Source of the DNA: Actinomycetes bacterium
GTDB lineage: Bacteria; Actinomycetota; JAHEXW01
Reading direction: 5' to 3'
Assembly (NCBI GenBank): GCA_023251915.1
Contig: JAHEXW010000005.1
Span: 1-64,000 of the forward strand
DNA: 64,000 nt
The notes below the pieces were generated by a model. That model ran no database searches. It was not told the origin of the DNA and worked only from the letters and a program-made list of their open reading frames with translations. Both the position numbers and the translations under genes were made by a program. Within the stretch, counting starts at the first letter, position 1, and each line of letters opens with the position of its first letter. This document shows positions 1 to 10,390 of this stretch, piece by piece.

Positions 1-509
1 TTTGTACTGATGCCCAGAGTGCTCGCGATATCGCGATACGAGTCTCCAGCCGCCCGGCGATGCAAAACGGTCGCTTCTTGAGGTGTTAATCTTCCCTGCA
101 CCCTTTTTAGTTCTTCCTTGCCGATTACCGCCGTTAGCGGGTTGATTGCGGCCAAATCTCGCAGAGCGGCGTCGGCGTCACCGTCGCCGGAATAGTCAAA
201 CGGGACGGACATGTTTAGAGGGGTGTGTTTCTTGCGCGTTGCGGAACGAAAAGCTGTAGTAAGCTGCCGCTCCACGCACATGTCAGCGAACGCGCCGAAG
301 GGTGCGCCGGTCGCGGGGCTGTAGTCGCGAATTGCTTTGAACAGACCTATCATGCCCTCTTGCACCATGTCGTCATGCTCTAGGCCGGGTGGCGCGGGAC
401 GGCCGGCTTTTGATTTTGCGACCGCCTTATAGCGCCGCAGTAATTCATCAAGACTACCTTGATCTCCGCCTTGAGCGGCTTGTGCCAGGGCTTCGTCTGT
501 TTGACGCAC
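1..509 (-). CDS. sigH: SigH-like RNA polymerase sigma-70 family factor (3' end cut by window edge)
   Basis: About 169 residues can be read from a GTG start at 509 to the window edge. The frame opens with MRQTDEALAQAAQGG and carries a region-2-like segment (DDMVQEGMIGLFKAIRDY, core-RNAP and -10 binding) at about residues 47-64. Near the edge it has a region-4 helix-turn-helix (RLTPQEATVLHRR, then SYRDIASTLGIS). The GTG overlaps the cysS stop by one base (TAGTG) and has AAGGATG upstream as ribosome site, so it is translationally coupled to cysS. In Bacillus subtilis sigH also lies a few genes after cysS; the intervening mrnC, rlmB and yacP are absent here. The family assignment is firm; identity with SigH rests on length, motifs and synteny. 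The C-terminus lies outside the window. Confidence 0.85.
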   Translation of the reverse strand, partial: MRQTDEALAQAAQGGDQGSLDELLRRYKAVAKSKAGRPAPPGLEHDDMVQEGMIGLFKAIRDYSPATGAPFGAFADMCVERQLTTAFRSATRKKHTPLNMSVPFDYSGDGDADAALRDLAAINPLTAVIGKEELKRVQGRLTPQEATVLHRRAAGDSYRDIASTLGIST

Positions 510-1963
510 TAGCCATCCTTCTTGACACGCCATTTGGTACCCTCGGGCGTATCCTCGATGACGACGTCGAGCAAGGCTAGGTCGTTGCGGATGCGGTCGG
601 CCGCATCCCAATCCTTGGCAGCTTTGGCCGCCTGCCGGGCAGCTATCTTGGCATCGACGTCGGCCTTGAAATTTACGTCCGCGCTCCCCGCAAAACCGGT
701 AAACGACAAGCCAAGTGCGTCTCCTAAACGAGTTAGGGTCGCTTTGGCCTCATCCAAAGCGTCGATTTCGTCTAAGGAAAAGCGCGTTCTGTCCTTAATA
801 AAGGTATTTACCTCCCTGGTCACAGTAAACATAGCGCCGAGGGCGTCGGGAGCGTTAAAATCGTCGTCCATGGCCGCGACGAAAGCCGCCTCGGCCGAGC
901 GCAGCGCGTCGAGCAACTGCCGTTCCTTGCCCGCACCCGTGAGCACCGTAATCTTGTCGTCCAGAGCGGCGGCGATTCGGTCGATGTTGCCGACAAGGTT
1001 GTTCAACCGGTCGTAAGCCCGGCCTGCCTCGGCCAGCTTGTCGGCATTGAAGTCGATCGGGCTGCGATAATGCGTGCCAAGAAACAGCATGCGGATGGCC
1101 ATGGGCCCGGCTTCGGCCAGCGCGTCGCGCACCCGGATGACATTACCCACCGACTTGGCCATTTTCTCCCCGCTCATGGTGACGAAACCGTTATGCAACC
1201 AATAGCGCACAAAGGGCGATTCACCTGTTGCCCCCTCGGCTTGCGCGATCTCGTTTTCGTGGTGGGGGAAGATCAGGTCGAGTCCGCCGCCGTGAATGTC
1301 GAAAGAAAAGCCGAGATATTTAAGCGACATCGCGGAACATTCGATGTGCCAGCCCGGCCGCCCCTTGCCCCAGGGGCTGTCCCAATTCGGTTCGCCCGGC
1401 TTCGCCGACTTCCAAAGAGCAAAGTCCGGCGCGGCCTTCTTGCGGCTATCGACATCGACGCGTGCGCCGGCCTGCAGATCGGCTAGATCGCGGTGGGATA
1501 ATCGGCCATAAGCCGGAAACTTGGCAACCTCATAGTAGACATCGCCGTCGACGACATAGGCGATTCCTTTGTCAATCAGGCTCTCGATCATCTCGAGCAT
1601 GTCGCTGATGTGTTCGGTGGCCAGAGGAGCGATGTCCGGCGGCGCCACGCCCAATGCGGCCATATCCTCTAGGAACGCTTCGATGAACGTGGCCGTCAAG
1701 ACAGTCGGATCGATACCCTGTTCGGCGGCGGCGTTTATGATCTTGTCGTCGACGTCGGTAAAGTTTTGGGCGTATAGGACGTCATATCCCCGGAAAGCAA
1801 GATAGCGTCTGACCATATCGAATGTCAGATAGCAGCGGGCGTTGCCGACGTGGATATAGTTATAGACGGTCGGTCCGCATACGTACATCGCGACGCGACC
1901 CGCGTCGCGGGGAACAAAGTCATCCTTGCGGCCCGTGAGGGTGTTATGAACCTTAAGAACCAT
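509..1963 (-). CDS. cysS: cysteinyl-tRNA synthetase
   Basis: A 484-residue class I aminoacyl-tRNA synthetase that charges tRNA-Cys. The frame is open further upstream to 2182, but that extension translates the cysE 3' end and is not family-like. The start at 1963 gives the normal N-terminus ([11 protein letters not shown]) and overlaps cysE by 11 bases. Visible motifs are the zinc/Cys-binding start YVCGPTVYN, the HIGH-type signature HVGNAR, the zinc-site segment WHIECSAMS, and the KMSKS loop as [10 protein letters not shown]. The C-terminal half is the DALR/anticodon region ending in [10 protein letters not shown]. Length is normal. It belongs to the ispD-ispF-cysE-cysS-sigH run with very short or overlapping junctions. 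Confidence 0.97.
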   Translation of the reverse strand: MVLKVHNTLTGRKDDFVPRDAGRVAMYVCGPTVYNYIHVGNARCYLTFDMVRRYLAFRGYDVLYAQNFTDVDDKIINAAAEQGIDPTVLTATFIEAFLEDMAALGVAPPDIAPLATEHISDMLEMIESLIDKGIAYVVDGDVYYEVAKFPAYGRLSHRDLADLQAGARVDVDSRKKAAPDFALWKSAKPGEPNWDSPWGKGRPGWHIECSAMSLKYLGFSFDIHGGGLDLIFPHHENEIAQAEGATGESPFVRYWLHNGFVTMSGEKMAKSVGNVIRVRDALAEAGPMAIRMLFLGTHYRSPIDFNADKLAEAGRAYDRLNNLVGNIDRIAAALDDKITVLTGAGKERQLLDALRSAEAAFVAAMDDDFNAPDALGAMFTVTREVNTFIKDRTRFSLDEIDALDEAKATLTRLGDALGLSFTGFAGSADVNFKADVDAKIAARQAAKAAKDWDAADRIRNDLALLDVVIEDTPEGTKWRVKKDG

Positions 1964-2603
1964 TCCCTGTCTCCCCTTCGACTTCTGTGATGGCGCTATC
2001 CAGGCTGTCCAAGCGCCGTTCCAAATGTCGGAACATTTCGGCGACCGGATCCGGCAAACGCTCGTGATGCAGGTCAGTGCTGGGAATCTGTCGGCCGCTG
2101 TGCACCACGAACCGGCCCGGCACTCCGACGACCGTTGAGTTGGGCGGCACTGATTTGATGACGACGGCCCCCGCTCCGACATTCGAGCCGGAACCGATGG
2201 TTATATCACCCAGCACTTTCGCGCCGGCCGCAATCACCACGTCTGATTCAACGGTCGGATGACGTTTGCCTTTGTCTTTGCCGGTTCCGCCCAGTGTGAC
2301 TCCTTGGTAGATAGTAACATTGTCGCCGACGATGGAGGTTTCACCGACAACGACACCCATACCGTGGTCGATGAAGAAACCGCGCCCGATTTTCGCGCCC
2401 GGATGAATCTCTATCCCGGTTGCAAACCTAGTCCATTGGCTGGTTAATCGAGCCACAAGTCGAAGGTGAAGGCGCCAGAGCCAATGCGCGTAGCGGTACG
2501 CCCAAACAGCATGCAAACCTTGGTTCGTAAGAAATATCGTCAGACCCGAACCGGCGGCCGGATCGCGTTCTCTGGCTAATCTGATATCGGAGGATATGCT
2601 CAT
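1953..2603 (-). CDS. cysE: serine O-acetyltransferase
   Basis: A 216-residue enzyme making O-acetylserine from serine and acetyl-CoA, the first step of cysteine synthesis. The C-terminal two-thirds is a left-handed beta-helix of hexapeptide repeats with the family signature [17 protein letters not shown], then [16 protein letters not shown]. The N-terminal helical domain is short, as in the EpsC-like bacterial form. It overlaps ispF by four bases and cysS by 11 bases, so cysteine supply and charging are co-transcribed. Nothing odd is visible. Confidence 0.96.
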   Translation of the reverse strand: MSISSDIRLARERDPAAGSGLTIFLTNQGLHAVWAYRYAHWLWRLHLRLVARLTSQWTRFATGIEIHPGAKIGRGFFIDHGMGVVVGETSIVGDNVTIYQGVTLGGTGKDKGKRHPTVESDVVIAAGAKVLGDITIGSGSNVGAGAVVIKSVPPNSTVVGVPGRFVVHSGRQIPSTDLHHERLPDPVAEMFRHLERRLDSLDSAITEVEGETGNGS

Positions 2604-3076
2604 GCCTTCTCAAGCAGGGCCACGGCTTGGGCGGCGGCGCCTTCTCCACGCCCGGCGAACCCCATGCCTTCCGTTGTCGTCGCTTTGATGCTCACGCGGG
2701 CCGCATCAATGCCCAAAGCGGCGGCGATATTAGCCGCCATCTCGTCTCTATATTTTCCGACCCTTGGTGTCTCCATGATTAAGATGGTGTCGACGTTCGC
2801 GACCGCAAAGCCCAAATCGCCGACCAGTTGCCCCACGCGCGCTAATAGATCCAGGCTGGAGGCATTCTTGAAGGCTGCGTCTCCCGGCGGAAAATGCTGT
2901 CCGATATCGCCGGCGCCAGCCGCGCCTAATACCGCATCAGCCACAGCGTGGGTCAGAACATCGGCGTCCGACCAGCCCTCTAGCCCTGTGGCATGCGGCA
3001 GAGTAACGCCGCCCAGAATCAATGGCCGGCCGGCTGCCAAACGGTGTGCATCATATCCGATACCTATCCTAGTCAT
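2600..3076 (-). CDS. ispF: 2-C-methyl-D-erythritol 2,4-cyclodiphosphate synthase
   Basis: A 158-residue MEP-pathway enzyme that cyclises CDP-methylerythritol 2-phosphate. It opens with [11 protein letters not shown], which provides the metal ligands Asp and His. The signature [19 protein letters not shown] follows, then [11 protein letters not shown]. Length is that of the single-domain family. Gap to ispD is two bases and it overlaps cysE by four, so it is part of a tight operon. With ispD it indicates isoprenoid synthesis by the non-mevalonate route. Confidence 0.97.
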   Translation of the reverse strand: MTRIGIGYDAHRLAAGRPLILGGVTLPHATGLEGWSDADVLTHAVADAVLGAAGAGDIGQHFPPGDAAFKNASSLDLLARVGQLVGDLGFAVANVDTILIMETPRVGKYRDEMAANIAAALGIDAARVSIKATTTEGMGFAGRGEGAAAQAVALLEKA

Positions 3077-3078
3077 TC

Positions 3079-3780
3079 TTAAGTCTCCCCTCCCGCCAGG
3101 CGATCGTTAATTATCGCCGCGGCTATGACCATATCTATCGGGGTTGTAATCTTAATATTCTCCTCCAATCCGGGAATAACGCGGATCGGATGATTAATCT
3201 TCTCGATGAGGGTGGCATCGTCCGTGCCGTAGAATTTAGCCTGCTTGGCTACCCGGTGGGCGTGAATCAAAACATCGGCGCGAAAAGCCTGCGGGGTCTG
3301 GATAGCCCACATATGACCGCGGTCGATCGTATATTCGACCACTTCTTCTTTGGTTACTCTCTTAATTGTATCTTTAACCGGTATCCCCGGAACGACGGCC
3401 GGCCAGTGTTTTGTCTCTGCGACCGCTCGCTCAATCAGCGCGGGCGTCACCAGGGGCCTGGCCCCGTCGTGAACAACAATCACGGTTGTATCTGGCGGCA
3501 ACACCTTCAAGGCATTGCCGACGGAATCCTGCCTGTCGCGCCCGCCCACCACATACTTTACGACTTTTGCAAAACCGTAGGCTTCGACAATATCAGTCCG
3601 CACCATATCCATGTCTTTGGCTTTGCCGACAATGATAACCGCGTCGATGCTGTCCGCCGCTTCAAACGCGGCTAAAGTGTGAGCCAAAACAGGCCGTCCG
3701 GCGAGAAGGAGCAGTTGTTTATTGGTAGGAGAGGCCATCCGCGTACCGCGGCCCGCGGCCGCGATTATCGCCACGTTCAC
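3079..3780 (-). CDS. ispD: 2-C-methyl-D-erythritol 4-phosphate cytidylyltransferase
   Basis: A 233-residue nucleotidyltransferase that transfers CMP to methylerythritol 4-phosphate. The CTP-binding loop AAAGRGTRM is at residues 7-15, followed by KQLLLLAGRPVLAHTL, VIVVHDGARPLV, and the C-terminal GTDDATLIE. The start overlaps the end of the upstream PIN-TRAM gene by four bases. Length and motif order are normal. Confidence 0.97.
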   Translation of the reverse strand: MNVAIIAAAGRGTRMASPTNKQLLLLAGRPVLAHTLAAFEAADSIDAVIIVGKAKDMDMVRTDIVEAYGFAKVVKYVVGGRDRQDSVGNALKVLPPDTTVIVVHDGARPLVTPALIERAVAETKHWPAVVPGIPVKDTIKRVTKEEVVEYTIDRGHMWAIQTPQAFRADVLIHAHRVAKQAKFYGTDDATLIEKINHPIRVIPGLEENIKITTPIDMVIAAAIINDRLAGGET

Positions 3781-4826
3781 TTCTTCCGCCTCACAAAAAT
3801 CATTCGGCCAGCTGGCGTCTGGAGAACGCTTGTGACGATTGTCTTGAGGTCCTTGCCCAACAGTTTCTTGCCGTCTTCGACGACAACCATTGTGCCGTCA
3901 TCAAGATAGGCGACGCCCTGGTTAGCCTCTTTGCCTTCTTTGATGACCTTTACTTCCATTTCCTCGCCCGGTAAGACTATCGCCTTAAGTGCGTTGGCCA
4001 ACTCATTGACGTTAAGAACCTTTACCCCCTGCAGGCGAGCAACTTTGTTGAGGTTGTAGTCAACTGTGATTACCGTGCCGTCGACTTCTTTGGCCAGATG
4101 GACCAGCTTGCTGTCAACGCCCGCAATGTCCTTGTAGTCGCGCTCCATTATCTCGACAGACCCGACTCCCTTCTTCTTGAAGCCATTGAGAATGTCCAGC
4201 CCGCGCCTACCGCGTTGACGCCGCAGCGAATCAGATGAGTCGGAAATCAACTGAAGCTCATCAAGAACAAAGCGTGGAATTATCAACGTGCCTTCCACGA
4301 ATCCCGCCTCAACGATGTCGATAATGCGGCCGTCAATAATCGCGCTGGTGTCGACAAGTTTGGGGCTGGAGCCGCGGCGCCCATCGCCCGGTTTCGCTTT
4401 GCCCATCTTAAACAAGACCGCCAAGTCGTCACGTTTGGTAAAACCGATCAGCAGCCCCGCGCCGCCCAGAACAAAGAATGCGATGACGACAAACCAGGTG
4501 CTGTAAGGCAAGAGAACCAGAGCGAACGAGAGAAAGAACGCGGCCAGCAGACCGATAATGAGTCCGGCCACGGAAAATAGGATATCCGACCCGGAATACC
4601 GGTCGAGTTTTGATTCGAGGGTTTCGAGAAGTTCCGCAAAGGCCCGGCCGAAGATACCGCCCAGGACATAGCCCGCCCCGCAGAATATGGTGATGATCGA
4701 CAGTATGATCAGTGCCCGCAGAGTGATGGAACTGGTCAAAGAGACAGCGCTGATAAAATCGTTGCCGCTTTCCCAACCTGCGATGGCGCCGAATATAATA
4801 AAGATAACGCGAATAAAGACAATCAA
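3777..4826 (-). CDS. yacL: YacL-type membrane PIN-TRAM protein
   Basis: A 349-residue protein with about four hydrophobic helices in the first 130 residues. A PIN nuclease-like domain follows (KLVDTSAIIDGRIIDI to GTVITVDYNLNKVA), with acidic residues in DTSAIIDGR and TVDYN. A C-terminal TRAM RNA-binding domain (LPGEEMEVKVIKEGKE to GRMIFVRRKK) ends the protein. YacL homologues sit between disA and ispD in many Gram-positive bacteria, as here except for carD. The molecular role is not established; nuclease activity is an inference from the PIN fold. The first codon of the open frame is TTG at 4826, so the exact start is uncertain. Confidence 0.9.
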   Translation of the reverse strand: MIVFIRVIFIIFGAIAGWESGNDFISAVSLTSSITLRALIILSIITIFCGAGYVLGGIFGRAFAELLETLESKLDRYSGSDILFSVAGLIIGLLAAFFLSFALVLLPYSTWFVVIAFFVLGGAGLLIGFTKRDDLAVLFKMGKAKPGDGRRGSSPKLVDTSAIIDGRIIDIVEAGFVEGTLIIPRFVLDELQLISDSSDSLRRQRGRRGLDILNGFKKKGVGSVEIMERDYKDIAGVDSKLVHLAKEVDGTVITVDYNLNKVARLQGVKVLNVNELANALKAIVLPGEEMEVKVIKEGKEANQGVAYLDDGTMVVVEDGKKLLGKDLKTIVTSVLQTPAGRMIFVRRKK

Positions 4827-4919
4827 AAGATGGCGCTCCCGCTATTCAATTTTGGCCACACAAAAACCAAACCGGCAGATAAAAGATGAAAAGAATGAAT
4901 GAACCGGTCGTGGTGTTTC

Positions 4920-5393
4920 TTACAGCGCGGCTTCGATAGCGCGAATCGCTTCGCTCTCTTCTACGCCGCGGGCGAAAACAAGTTCACTGATGAGGGTTCT
5001 GCGAGCCTGCTTCAATAGGTCCTTTTCCTTGGTCGAAAGGGCTTTGGATCGTTCAATCGAACTAAGATCCCTGACAACCTCGGCGACCTCGCGAATATTG
5101 CCGCCGCCCAGTTTGCGCCAATTCTCCTTGAATCTCTGGTTCCAATTGGCGGGGAGGTCGGAACATTCCGCCCCCAGGACTTCCATAACCCCATCGATTT
5201 CAGTCGGTTCGATAACGTTGCGTAAGCCCAGTTCTCCGGCATTGTCAACAGGCAACATAATGGTGATATGTCCATAGAACGGTTTGATGATGAAGTATTG
5301 CCGTTTTTCGCCCAGCACCCATTTGTCTTGGATGCCCTCGATGACTGCCGCTCCGTGCGGAGGACAAACTACCCTGTCGCCACTTTTGAACAC
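4920..5393 (-). CDS. carD: CarD/CdnL family RNA polymerase-binding regulator
   Basis: A 157-residue CarD-type transcription factor. The N-terminal RNAP-interacting domain reads FKSGDRVVCPPHGAAVIEGI, followed by a helical C-terminal DNA-binding region. CarD/CdnL proteins stabilise open promoter complexes, often at rRNA promoters; that is family knowledge. The gene lies between disA (43 bases upstream) and yacL (93 bases downstream), a position seen in Actinobacteria and some Firmicutes. The strong identity in the RID domain makes the call secure. Confidence 0.93.
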   Translation of the reverse strand: MFKSGDRVVCPPHGAAVIEGIQDKWVLGEKRQYFIIKPFYGHITIMLPVDNAGELGLRNVIEPTEIDGVMEVLGAECSDLPANWNQRFKENWRKLGGGNIREVAEVVRDLSSIERSKALSTKEKDLLKQARRTLISELVFARGVEESEAIRAIEAAL

Positions 5394-5436
5394 GCTACCG
5401 CCCCCTTGATGTGCTTATTCTAGCACAATGGGCATT

Positions 5437-6498
5437 TTATGTCACATTAGATTCGGATAAACGACGTAAGCCATCCTGCAAAATCCTGGCGCGCGCGACG
5501 CCAACACCGTCGACCGCTTCCAGTTGTTTGCGGCCCGCCCGGACAATGTTGTTAAAGTTGCCGAACCGTTCAACCAGCTTTGTAATCACGGGTTGGCTGA
5601 TGCGGGGTATACGAGCGAGCATCCTGTATCCTTTAGGCGTCACATACTGGGCGAGCGCCTCGTTGGTCCCGGCGTAACCCATTGATCGGGCGATAACCGG
5701 CAGCTCCAGCAGCTCCTCGTCCGTCAATGCCGACAGGCGCGTTTGCATGTCGGCCAGAGAACAGTTCTTCTTAAGCCGGCAGTAATCCTTAAGGAGGTTA
5801 TCGTGTTCCGTTTTAACGCCTGCCGTCATTTCCTCTAGTTGCATTTCGACCAGGCGACCGTCAACGCCGAGTTCGACGACGAATCCGTCTATCTCCCTGG
5901 ATATTCGTTCAACCATCTCAAAACGCTGAACACAGAGCGCTACATCCTCAAGTGCCGCCAAACCTTCAAACTCCAAGCTGGTCAAGGTGCTCAACACACT
6001 CTGCAGCCGGGCCGTATATTTTTCCAGCGCCTGCAGGGCCTGGGTGGCGCGGGACATTACCAGCCGGAGATCGTCCAGGCTGTATTTATCGCCATCCATA
6101 AAAAGGAAGATAGACCCCATTTCTTCGGAGACGCACAGGACCGGGGCGCCGGTTTGTTTGGCGACGCGCTCGCTGGTTCGGGAGCGTGTACCGGTCTCCC
6201 GGGACGTTATTGAAACATCCGGCGTTAGATGTACGTTGGCGCGTAAGATACGACTATAGTCGGAGGCAACGATTATGGCGCCGTCCATCTTCGCAAGCTC
6301 GTAGAGCCGGCTGGGCAGAAACTCGCTGTTGATCTCGAATCCGCCTTGCGCCAGCGACATTACTTCCGGCCGGTTGGACAAGACGATCAGCGCGCCATGC
6401 CGGGACGCGATGATGCGTTCGCAACTCTGGCGAAGCGGCGTTCCCGGCGCGACTTTTCTTAAGACGGCCAGCAAACGTTCGTTACTCTTTGTCTCCAT
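5437..6498 (-). CDS. disA: DNA integrity scanning diadenylate cyclase DisA (altered RHR motif)
   Basis: A 353-residue protein with the three DisA parts: an N-terminal DAC (diadenylate cyclase) domain, a helical spine, and a C-terminal helix-hairpin-helix DNA-binding domain (VERFGNFNNIVRAGRKQL, then DGVGVARARIL). DisA makes cyclic di-AMP and pauses at branched DNA. The DGA catalytic motif is intact at residues 72-74 (KMDGAII). The second motif, RHR in the family, reads R105-S106-R107 (GTRSRTSERVAKQTG), with codon TCC replacing His. The enzyme may be altered or inactive; see findings. Located between radA and carD, the conserved place. Confidence 0.95.
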   Translation of the reverse strand: METKSNERLLAVLRKVAPGTPLRQSCERIIASRHGALIVLSNRPEVMSLAQGGFEINSEFLPSRLYELAKMDGAIIVASDYSRILRANVHLTPDVSITSRETGTRSRTSERVAKQTGAPVLCVSEEMGSIFLFMDGDKYSLDDLRLVMSRATQALQALEKYTARLQSVLSTLTSLEFEGLAALEDVALCVQRFEMVERISREIDGFVVELGVDGRLVEMQLEEMTAGVKTEHDNLLKDYCRLKKNCSLADMQTRLSALTDEELLELPVIARSMGYAGTNEALAQYVTPKGYRMLARIPRISQPVITKLVERFGNFNNIVRAGRKQLEAVDGVGVARARILQDGLRRLSESNVT

Positions 6499-6529
6499 GA
6501 GCGCCTCCTGCTAGTCCCTAATACGCGGC

Positions 6530-7891
6530 TTAAGCCTTCTTCAGCAGCGCGATAGCTTCCTTAATTGTAGCGGCCTCGATAACACGGATTCCGGCCACTT
6601 TGGATTTGGCTGCGCCTCGCGGAGCAATCGCCTGTTTGAATCCCAAACGAGCCGCTTCCTTAAGCCGCCTGTCGGTCTGGCTGACAAAACGCAGTTCGCC
6701 ACCTAAGCCTAATTCTCCGAACACGACAGTATCAGCCGGAGCCGGCGCGTCTCTGTAGGCCGAGGCGACCGCTAGGGCTATACCCAAGTCGGCGGCGGGT
6801 TCGGAAATCTTCAATCCCCCGGCCGCGCTGACATATATGTCCTGGCCGCCTAGTTTTAAGCCGGCCCGGCGCTCAAGGACGGCCGTCAGCAAGGCGATCC
6901 TCTGGTAATCCAGACCGGCCGCTACGCGACGCGGGTAGGCCAGCGACGTCGGGGCCGCCAGAGCTTGCAACTCAACAAGGAATGAACGCGTCCCTTCGAT
7001 CGAGGCGACGACAACACTGCCGGGCGTTCCCGTTTGCCGGTCCGATAGAAACAACTCCGAAGGATTGGACACCTCACGCAGGCCTCCGTCACCCATTTCG
7101 AAGACACCGATCTCGTCCGTCGAGCCGAACCGGTTCTTTACGGCACGCACGATGCGATGACTCTGATTTCGCTCGCCCTCAAAATATAGAACGGTATCTA
7201 CCATATGTTCCAGGACCCGAGGGCCGGCGATGGCGCCTTCCTTGGTGACATGGCCGACAATGAACACCGCTGTCCCGCTTTCTTTGGCGAGTGTCATTAG
7301 CCTGTGAGTGCACTCTTTAACCTGGCCAACGCTGCCCGCCGTGCCGGACGCCGCGGCGTCAGACATTGTTTGAATGGAATCGACTATCAAAACACGAGGC
7401 CCGCCAGCGGCCGCTTCTTCGATGACGCGATCGATGTCGGTCTCGCTCATGAGCATCAGGGTGCCGCCTGTCAGACCCAGACGTTCGGCTCGCAAGCGAA
7501 TCTGACGCGCGCTCTCTTCTCCGGAAGCAATTAGGACGGAATTTCCGGCGCCGGCCAGATATTGTGCGACCTGAAGCAGGAGCGTCGATTTGCCGATACC
7601 CGGCTCGCCGCCGATTAAGACGAGCGAGCCCGGAACGATGCCGCCGCCCAGAACGCGATCAAGCTCGGCGTAGCCGGCGGAAAAACGGGGCGTCTCGGTT
7701 AAATCTACGTCGGCTAACGGCTGGGGATAGGAAGCGCCTGCCGGACGCGTACGTGCCGGTTGCTTTTTTGCGTCTGCAACGGCCTCTTCAATCAGTGAAT
7801 TCCAGGCCGCGCACTCGGGGCAGCGACCCATCCAGCGGGGTGAGACATAGCCGCAATCGGTGCAGCGAAACGTTGTCTTAGAGGCCGGCAT
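6530..7891 (-). CDS. radA: DNA repair protein RadA
   Basis: A 453-residue RecA-like ATPase/helicase acting in recombination branch migration. It starts with a four-cysteine zinc finger (CTDCGYVSPRWMGRCPEC). A Walker A motif (GGEPGIGKST), Walker B (VLIVDSIQTM) and the RadA-specific KNRFG motif (RAVKNRFGSTDEIG) follow. A Lon-protease-like C-terminal domain includes DLGIALAVASAYRD. It lies nine bases after clpC and 31 bases before disA, in the classic clpC-radA-disA arrangement. Confidence 0.97.
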   Translation of the reverse strand: MPASKTTFRCTDCGYVSPRWMGRCPECAAWNSLIEEAVADAKKQPARTRPAGASYPQPLADVDLTETPRFSAGYAELDRVLGGGIVPGSLVLIGGEPGIGKSTLLLQVAQYLAGAGNSVLIASGEESARQIRLRAERLGLTGGTLMLMSETDIDRVIEEAAAGGPRVLIVDSIQTMSDAAASGTAGSVGQVKECTHRLMTLAKESGTAVFIVGHVTKEGAIAGPRVLEHMVDTVLYFEGERNQSHRIVRAVKNRFGSTDEIGVFEMGDGGLREVSNPSELFLSDRQTGTPGSVVVASIEGTRSFLVELQALAAPTSLAYPRRVAAGLDYQRIALLTAVLERRAGLKLGGQDIYVSAAGGLKISEPAADLGIALAVASAYRDAPAPADTVVFGELGLGGELRFVSQTDRRLKEAARLGFKQAIAPRGAAKSKVAGIRVIEAATIKEAIALLKKA

Positions 7892-7900
7892 AGGCGTAAG

Positions 7901-10390
7901 TTAGTCCTTCTTCTTTGAAGCAACCAGTTTCTCTGGTTTGCCCTCTTTATTTTTAAGGAAGACGATTTCGTTATCTATGGCGTCGACAGTGATCGTCTCG
8001 CCGGCTTTCGGCTTCGCCTTTAATATACTTTCGCTTAGCGGGTCTTCGACCAGCCGTTGCAACGCCCGGCGCAACGGCCTGGCGCCCAGCGCCGTGTCGT
8101 AGCCCTCTTTGGCAAGCAGAGCCTTGGCGGCCGCGGTCAACTTGATCTTAAGACCCAGTGAACCCAAACGAGCTTGCAGGCCGGCGACCATAATATCGAC
8201 AATTGCCCGGATATTTGCGGGCGACAGCTCGTGGAAGACAATTATGTCGTCGACTCTGTTTAAGAATTCCGGCCGGAAAGCGCGCTTTAACTCGGCGGTA
8301 ACATTCTCTTTCATCTTGTCATAGGAGATCTGGCTGTCGTCTTCGGCGCCAAAGCCCATCCCGTGTGCCCGCTTCAGATCCATGGAACCGAGATTGCTTG
8401 TCAACACGATTATCGCGTTCCGAAAATCTACGGCGTGACCTTGGTTGTCCGTCAGACGCCCGTCTTCTAGTATCTGCAGCAATATGTTGAACACGTCGGG
8501 ATGCGCCTTTTCTATCTCGTCCAGCAGGACAACAGAGTAGGGACGGCGCCGCACCGCTTCCGATAGCTGACCGCCCTCCTCATAACCGACATAACCCGGC
8601 GGCGAGCCGACCAGGCGAGAGACGGAATGCTTCTCCATATACTCACTCATGTCCAGCTGTATCAGCGCGTCCTCGTCGCCGAACAGGAATTCGGCGAGCG
8701 TTCGGGCCAGCTCTGTCTTGCCCACTCCCGAAGGCCCCAGGAAAATAAAGGAGCCGGTTGGACGGCGCGGATCCTTTAATCCGGCACGGCTGCGGCGAAT
8801 CGCGCGGGACACCGCTTTGACCGCTTCCTCTTGACCCACGATGCGCATATGGAGAGCGTCTTCCATGCGCATCAGCTTCTCGCTCTCTTCCTCGGTCAGC
8901 TCCTGCACCGGAATCCCGGTCCATTGACTAACGACGGCCGCGATGTCCTTTTCGGTCACCGAGACGCGGCGACCGCCCGCTTCCGGTTGTTTCCACTCCT
9001 TCTCCATCTGAACCTTTTCGAACAGCATCTTCCGTTCGCGGTCGCGGAGATTGGCCGCCTTTTCGTATTCCTGCGCCTCGATCGCGGCTTCTTTCTCCTG
9101 GCGCAGTCGCTTCAAGCGGTCCTCCATCTCCCGGAAATTAGGGGGAGCCGTCATGCTTATGATCTTGAGCCGGCTGGCTGCTTCGTCTATTAGGTCGATC
9201 GCCTTGTCCGGCAGAAATCGCTCGGATATATAGCGTTCGGCCAGATAGCCGGCCGCGGTCAGCGCCTCGTCCGTTATGGTTACACCGTGATGCGCTTCGT
9301 AGCGGTCGCGCAACCCCTTGAGTATCTCGACAGTGTCCTCGACCGTTGGCTCACCGACGAGAACCGGCTGGAATCGTCTTTCCAGGGCGGCGTCTTTCTC
9401 CAAATATTTGCGATACTCGTCCAATGTCGTCGCCCCAATAGTCTGGAGCTCGCCTCGCGCCAGCGCCGGTTTCAGAATGCTAGCCGCGTCAATTGCGCCT
9501 TCCGCCGCACCGGCGCCAACCAGGTTATGCACCTCGTCGATGAAGATGACGACATCTCCCCGGCTGCGGATTTCTGCCAGGAGCTTCTTTAGCCTCTCCT
9601 CAAAATCGCCGCGATAGCGGCTGCCGGCCACTAAAGCGCCAAGGTCAAGCGTGTATAGTTTCTTGCCTTTCAAGCTCTCCGGTACGCGTCCCTGGATTAT
9701 GGCCTGTGCGAAGCCCTCAACGACGGCGGTCTTTCCGACTCCAGGCTCCCCGATCAGAACCGGATTATTTTTGGTCCGGCGGGAAAGGATCTGCATTACC
9801 CGGTCGATTTCGTTCTTCCGGCCGATCACAGGGTCCAGTTTGCCGTCCTGAGCCATTTGGGTCAGATCCCGGCCGAACTGGTCGAGCAGTGCGCTCTTGC
9901 CAGCCGTTGCGCCTTCCTTTGAGGTTGGCGAGGGAGAGACGCCTGTCGCCGTGTAGGCTCCAGACAGTTGTTGGATTACTTCGTTGCGGACTTTTTCCAG
10001 GTCAGCGCCAAGGTTAATTAAGACACGAGCCGCCACGCCCTCGCCCTCGCGGATCAGCCCGAGCAATATGTGCTCCGTTCCGATGTAGTTGTGACCCAGC
10101 TGCAACGCTTCGCGTAAGGACAATTCGAGGACCTTCTTGGCCCGAGGCGTAAAAGGTATATGGCCGATGGATGTTGCTTCGCCGCGTCCGATTATCTTCT
10201 CGACCTGCAGGCGGACATCATCGAGACTGATGTCCAGGTTTTCCAGAGCCTTAGCGGCGACGCCTTCGCCCTCAAGAATCAAACCAAGCAACAGATGCTC
10301 GGTTCCGATGTAGTTTTGATTGAGCATTCTGGCTTCCTCGCGAGCCAGAACGACGACGCGGCGGGCGCGTTCGGTAAAACGTTCAAACAT
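7901..10390 (-). CDS. clpC: ATP-dependent Clp protease ATPase subunit ClpC
   Basis: An 829-residue Hsp100 unfoldase that feeds ClpP. Two N-terminal Clp-N repeats ([20 protein letters not shown]; then [16 protein letters not shown]) are followed by AAA-1 with Walker [18 protein letters not shown]-like middle segment ([17 protein letters not shown]) and AAA-2 with Walker [12 protein letters not shown] follow. A C-terminal D2-small domain completes the protein. A good Shine-Dalgarno (AGGAGG) lies about 13 bases upstream. No ctsR-mcsA-mcsB genes lie upstream, unlike Bacillus; the preceding gene is an unrelated ArsR regulator. Confidence 0.97.
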   Translation of the reverse strand: MFERFTERARRVVVLAREEARMLNQNYIGTEHLLLGLILEGEGVAAKALENLDISLDDVRLQVEKIIGRGEATSIGHIPFTPRAKKVLELSLREALQLGHNYIGTEHILLGLIREGEGVAARVLINLGADLEKVRNEVIQQLSGAYTATGVSPSPTSKEGATAGKSALLDQFGRDLTQMAQDGKLDPVIGRKNEIDRVMQILSRRTKNNPVLIGEPGVGKTAVVEGFAQAIIQGRVPESLKGKKLYTLDLGALVAGSRYRGDFEERLKKLLAEIRSRGDVVIFIDEVHNLVGAGAAEGAIDAASILKPALARGELQTIGATTLDEYRKYLEKDAALERRFQPVLVGEPTVEDTVEILKGLRDRYEAHHGVTITDEALTAAGYLAERYISERFLPDKAIDLIDEAASRLKIISMTAPPNFREMEDRLKRLRQEKEAAIEAQEYEKAANLRDRERKMLFEKVQMEKEWKQPEAGGRRVSVTEKDIAAVVSQWTGIPVQELTEEESEKLMRMEDALHMRIVGQEEAVKAVSRAIRRSRAGLKDPRRPTGSFIFLGPSGVGKTELARTLAEFLFGDEDALIQLDMSEYMEKHSVSRLVGSPPGYVGYEEGGQLSEAVRRRPYSVVLLDEIEKAHPDVFNILLQILEDGRLTDNQGHAVDFRNAIIVLTSNLGSMDLKRAHGMGFGAEDDSQISYDKMKENVTAELKRAFRPEFLNRVDDIIVFHELSPANIRAIVDIMVAGLQARLGSLGLKIKLTAAAKALLAKEGYDTALGARPLRRALQRLVEDPLSESILKAKPKAGETITVDAIDNEIVFLKNKEGKPEKLVASKKKD

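Noticed and set aside
1963-2182. N-terminally extended cysS
   Set aside because: The extension is the antiphase reading of cysE and does not resemble the family.
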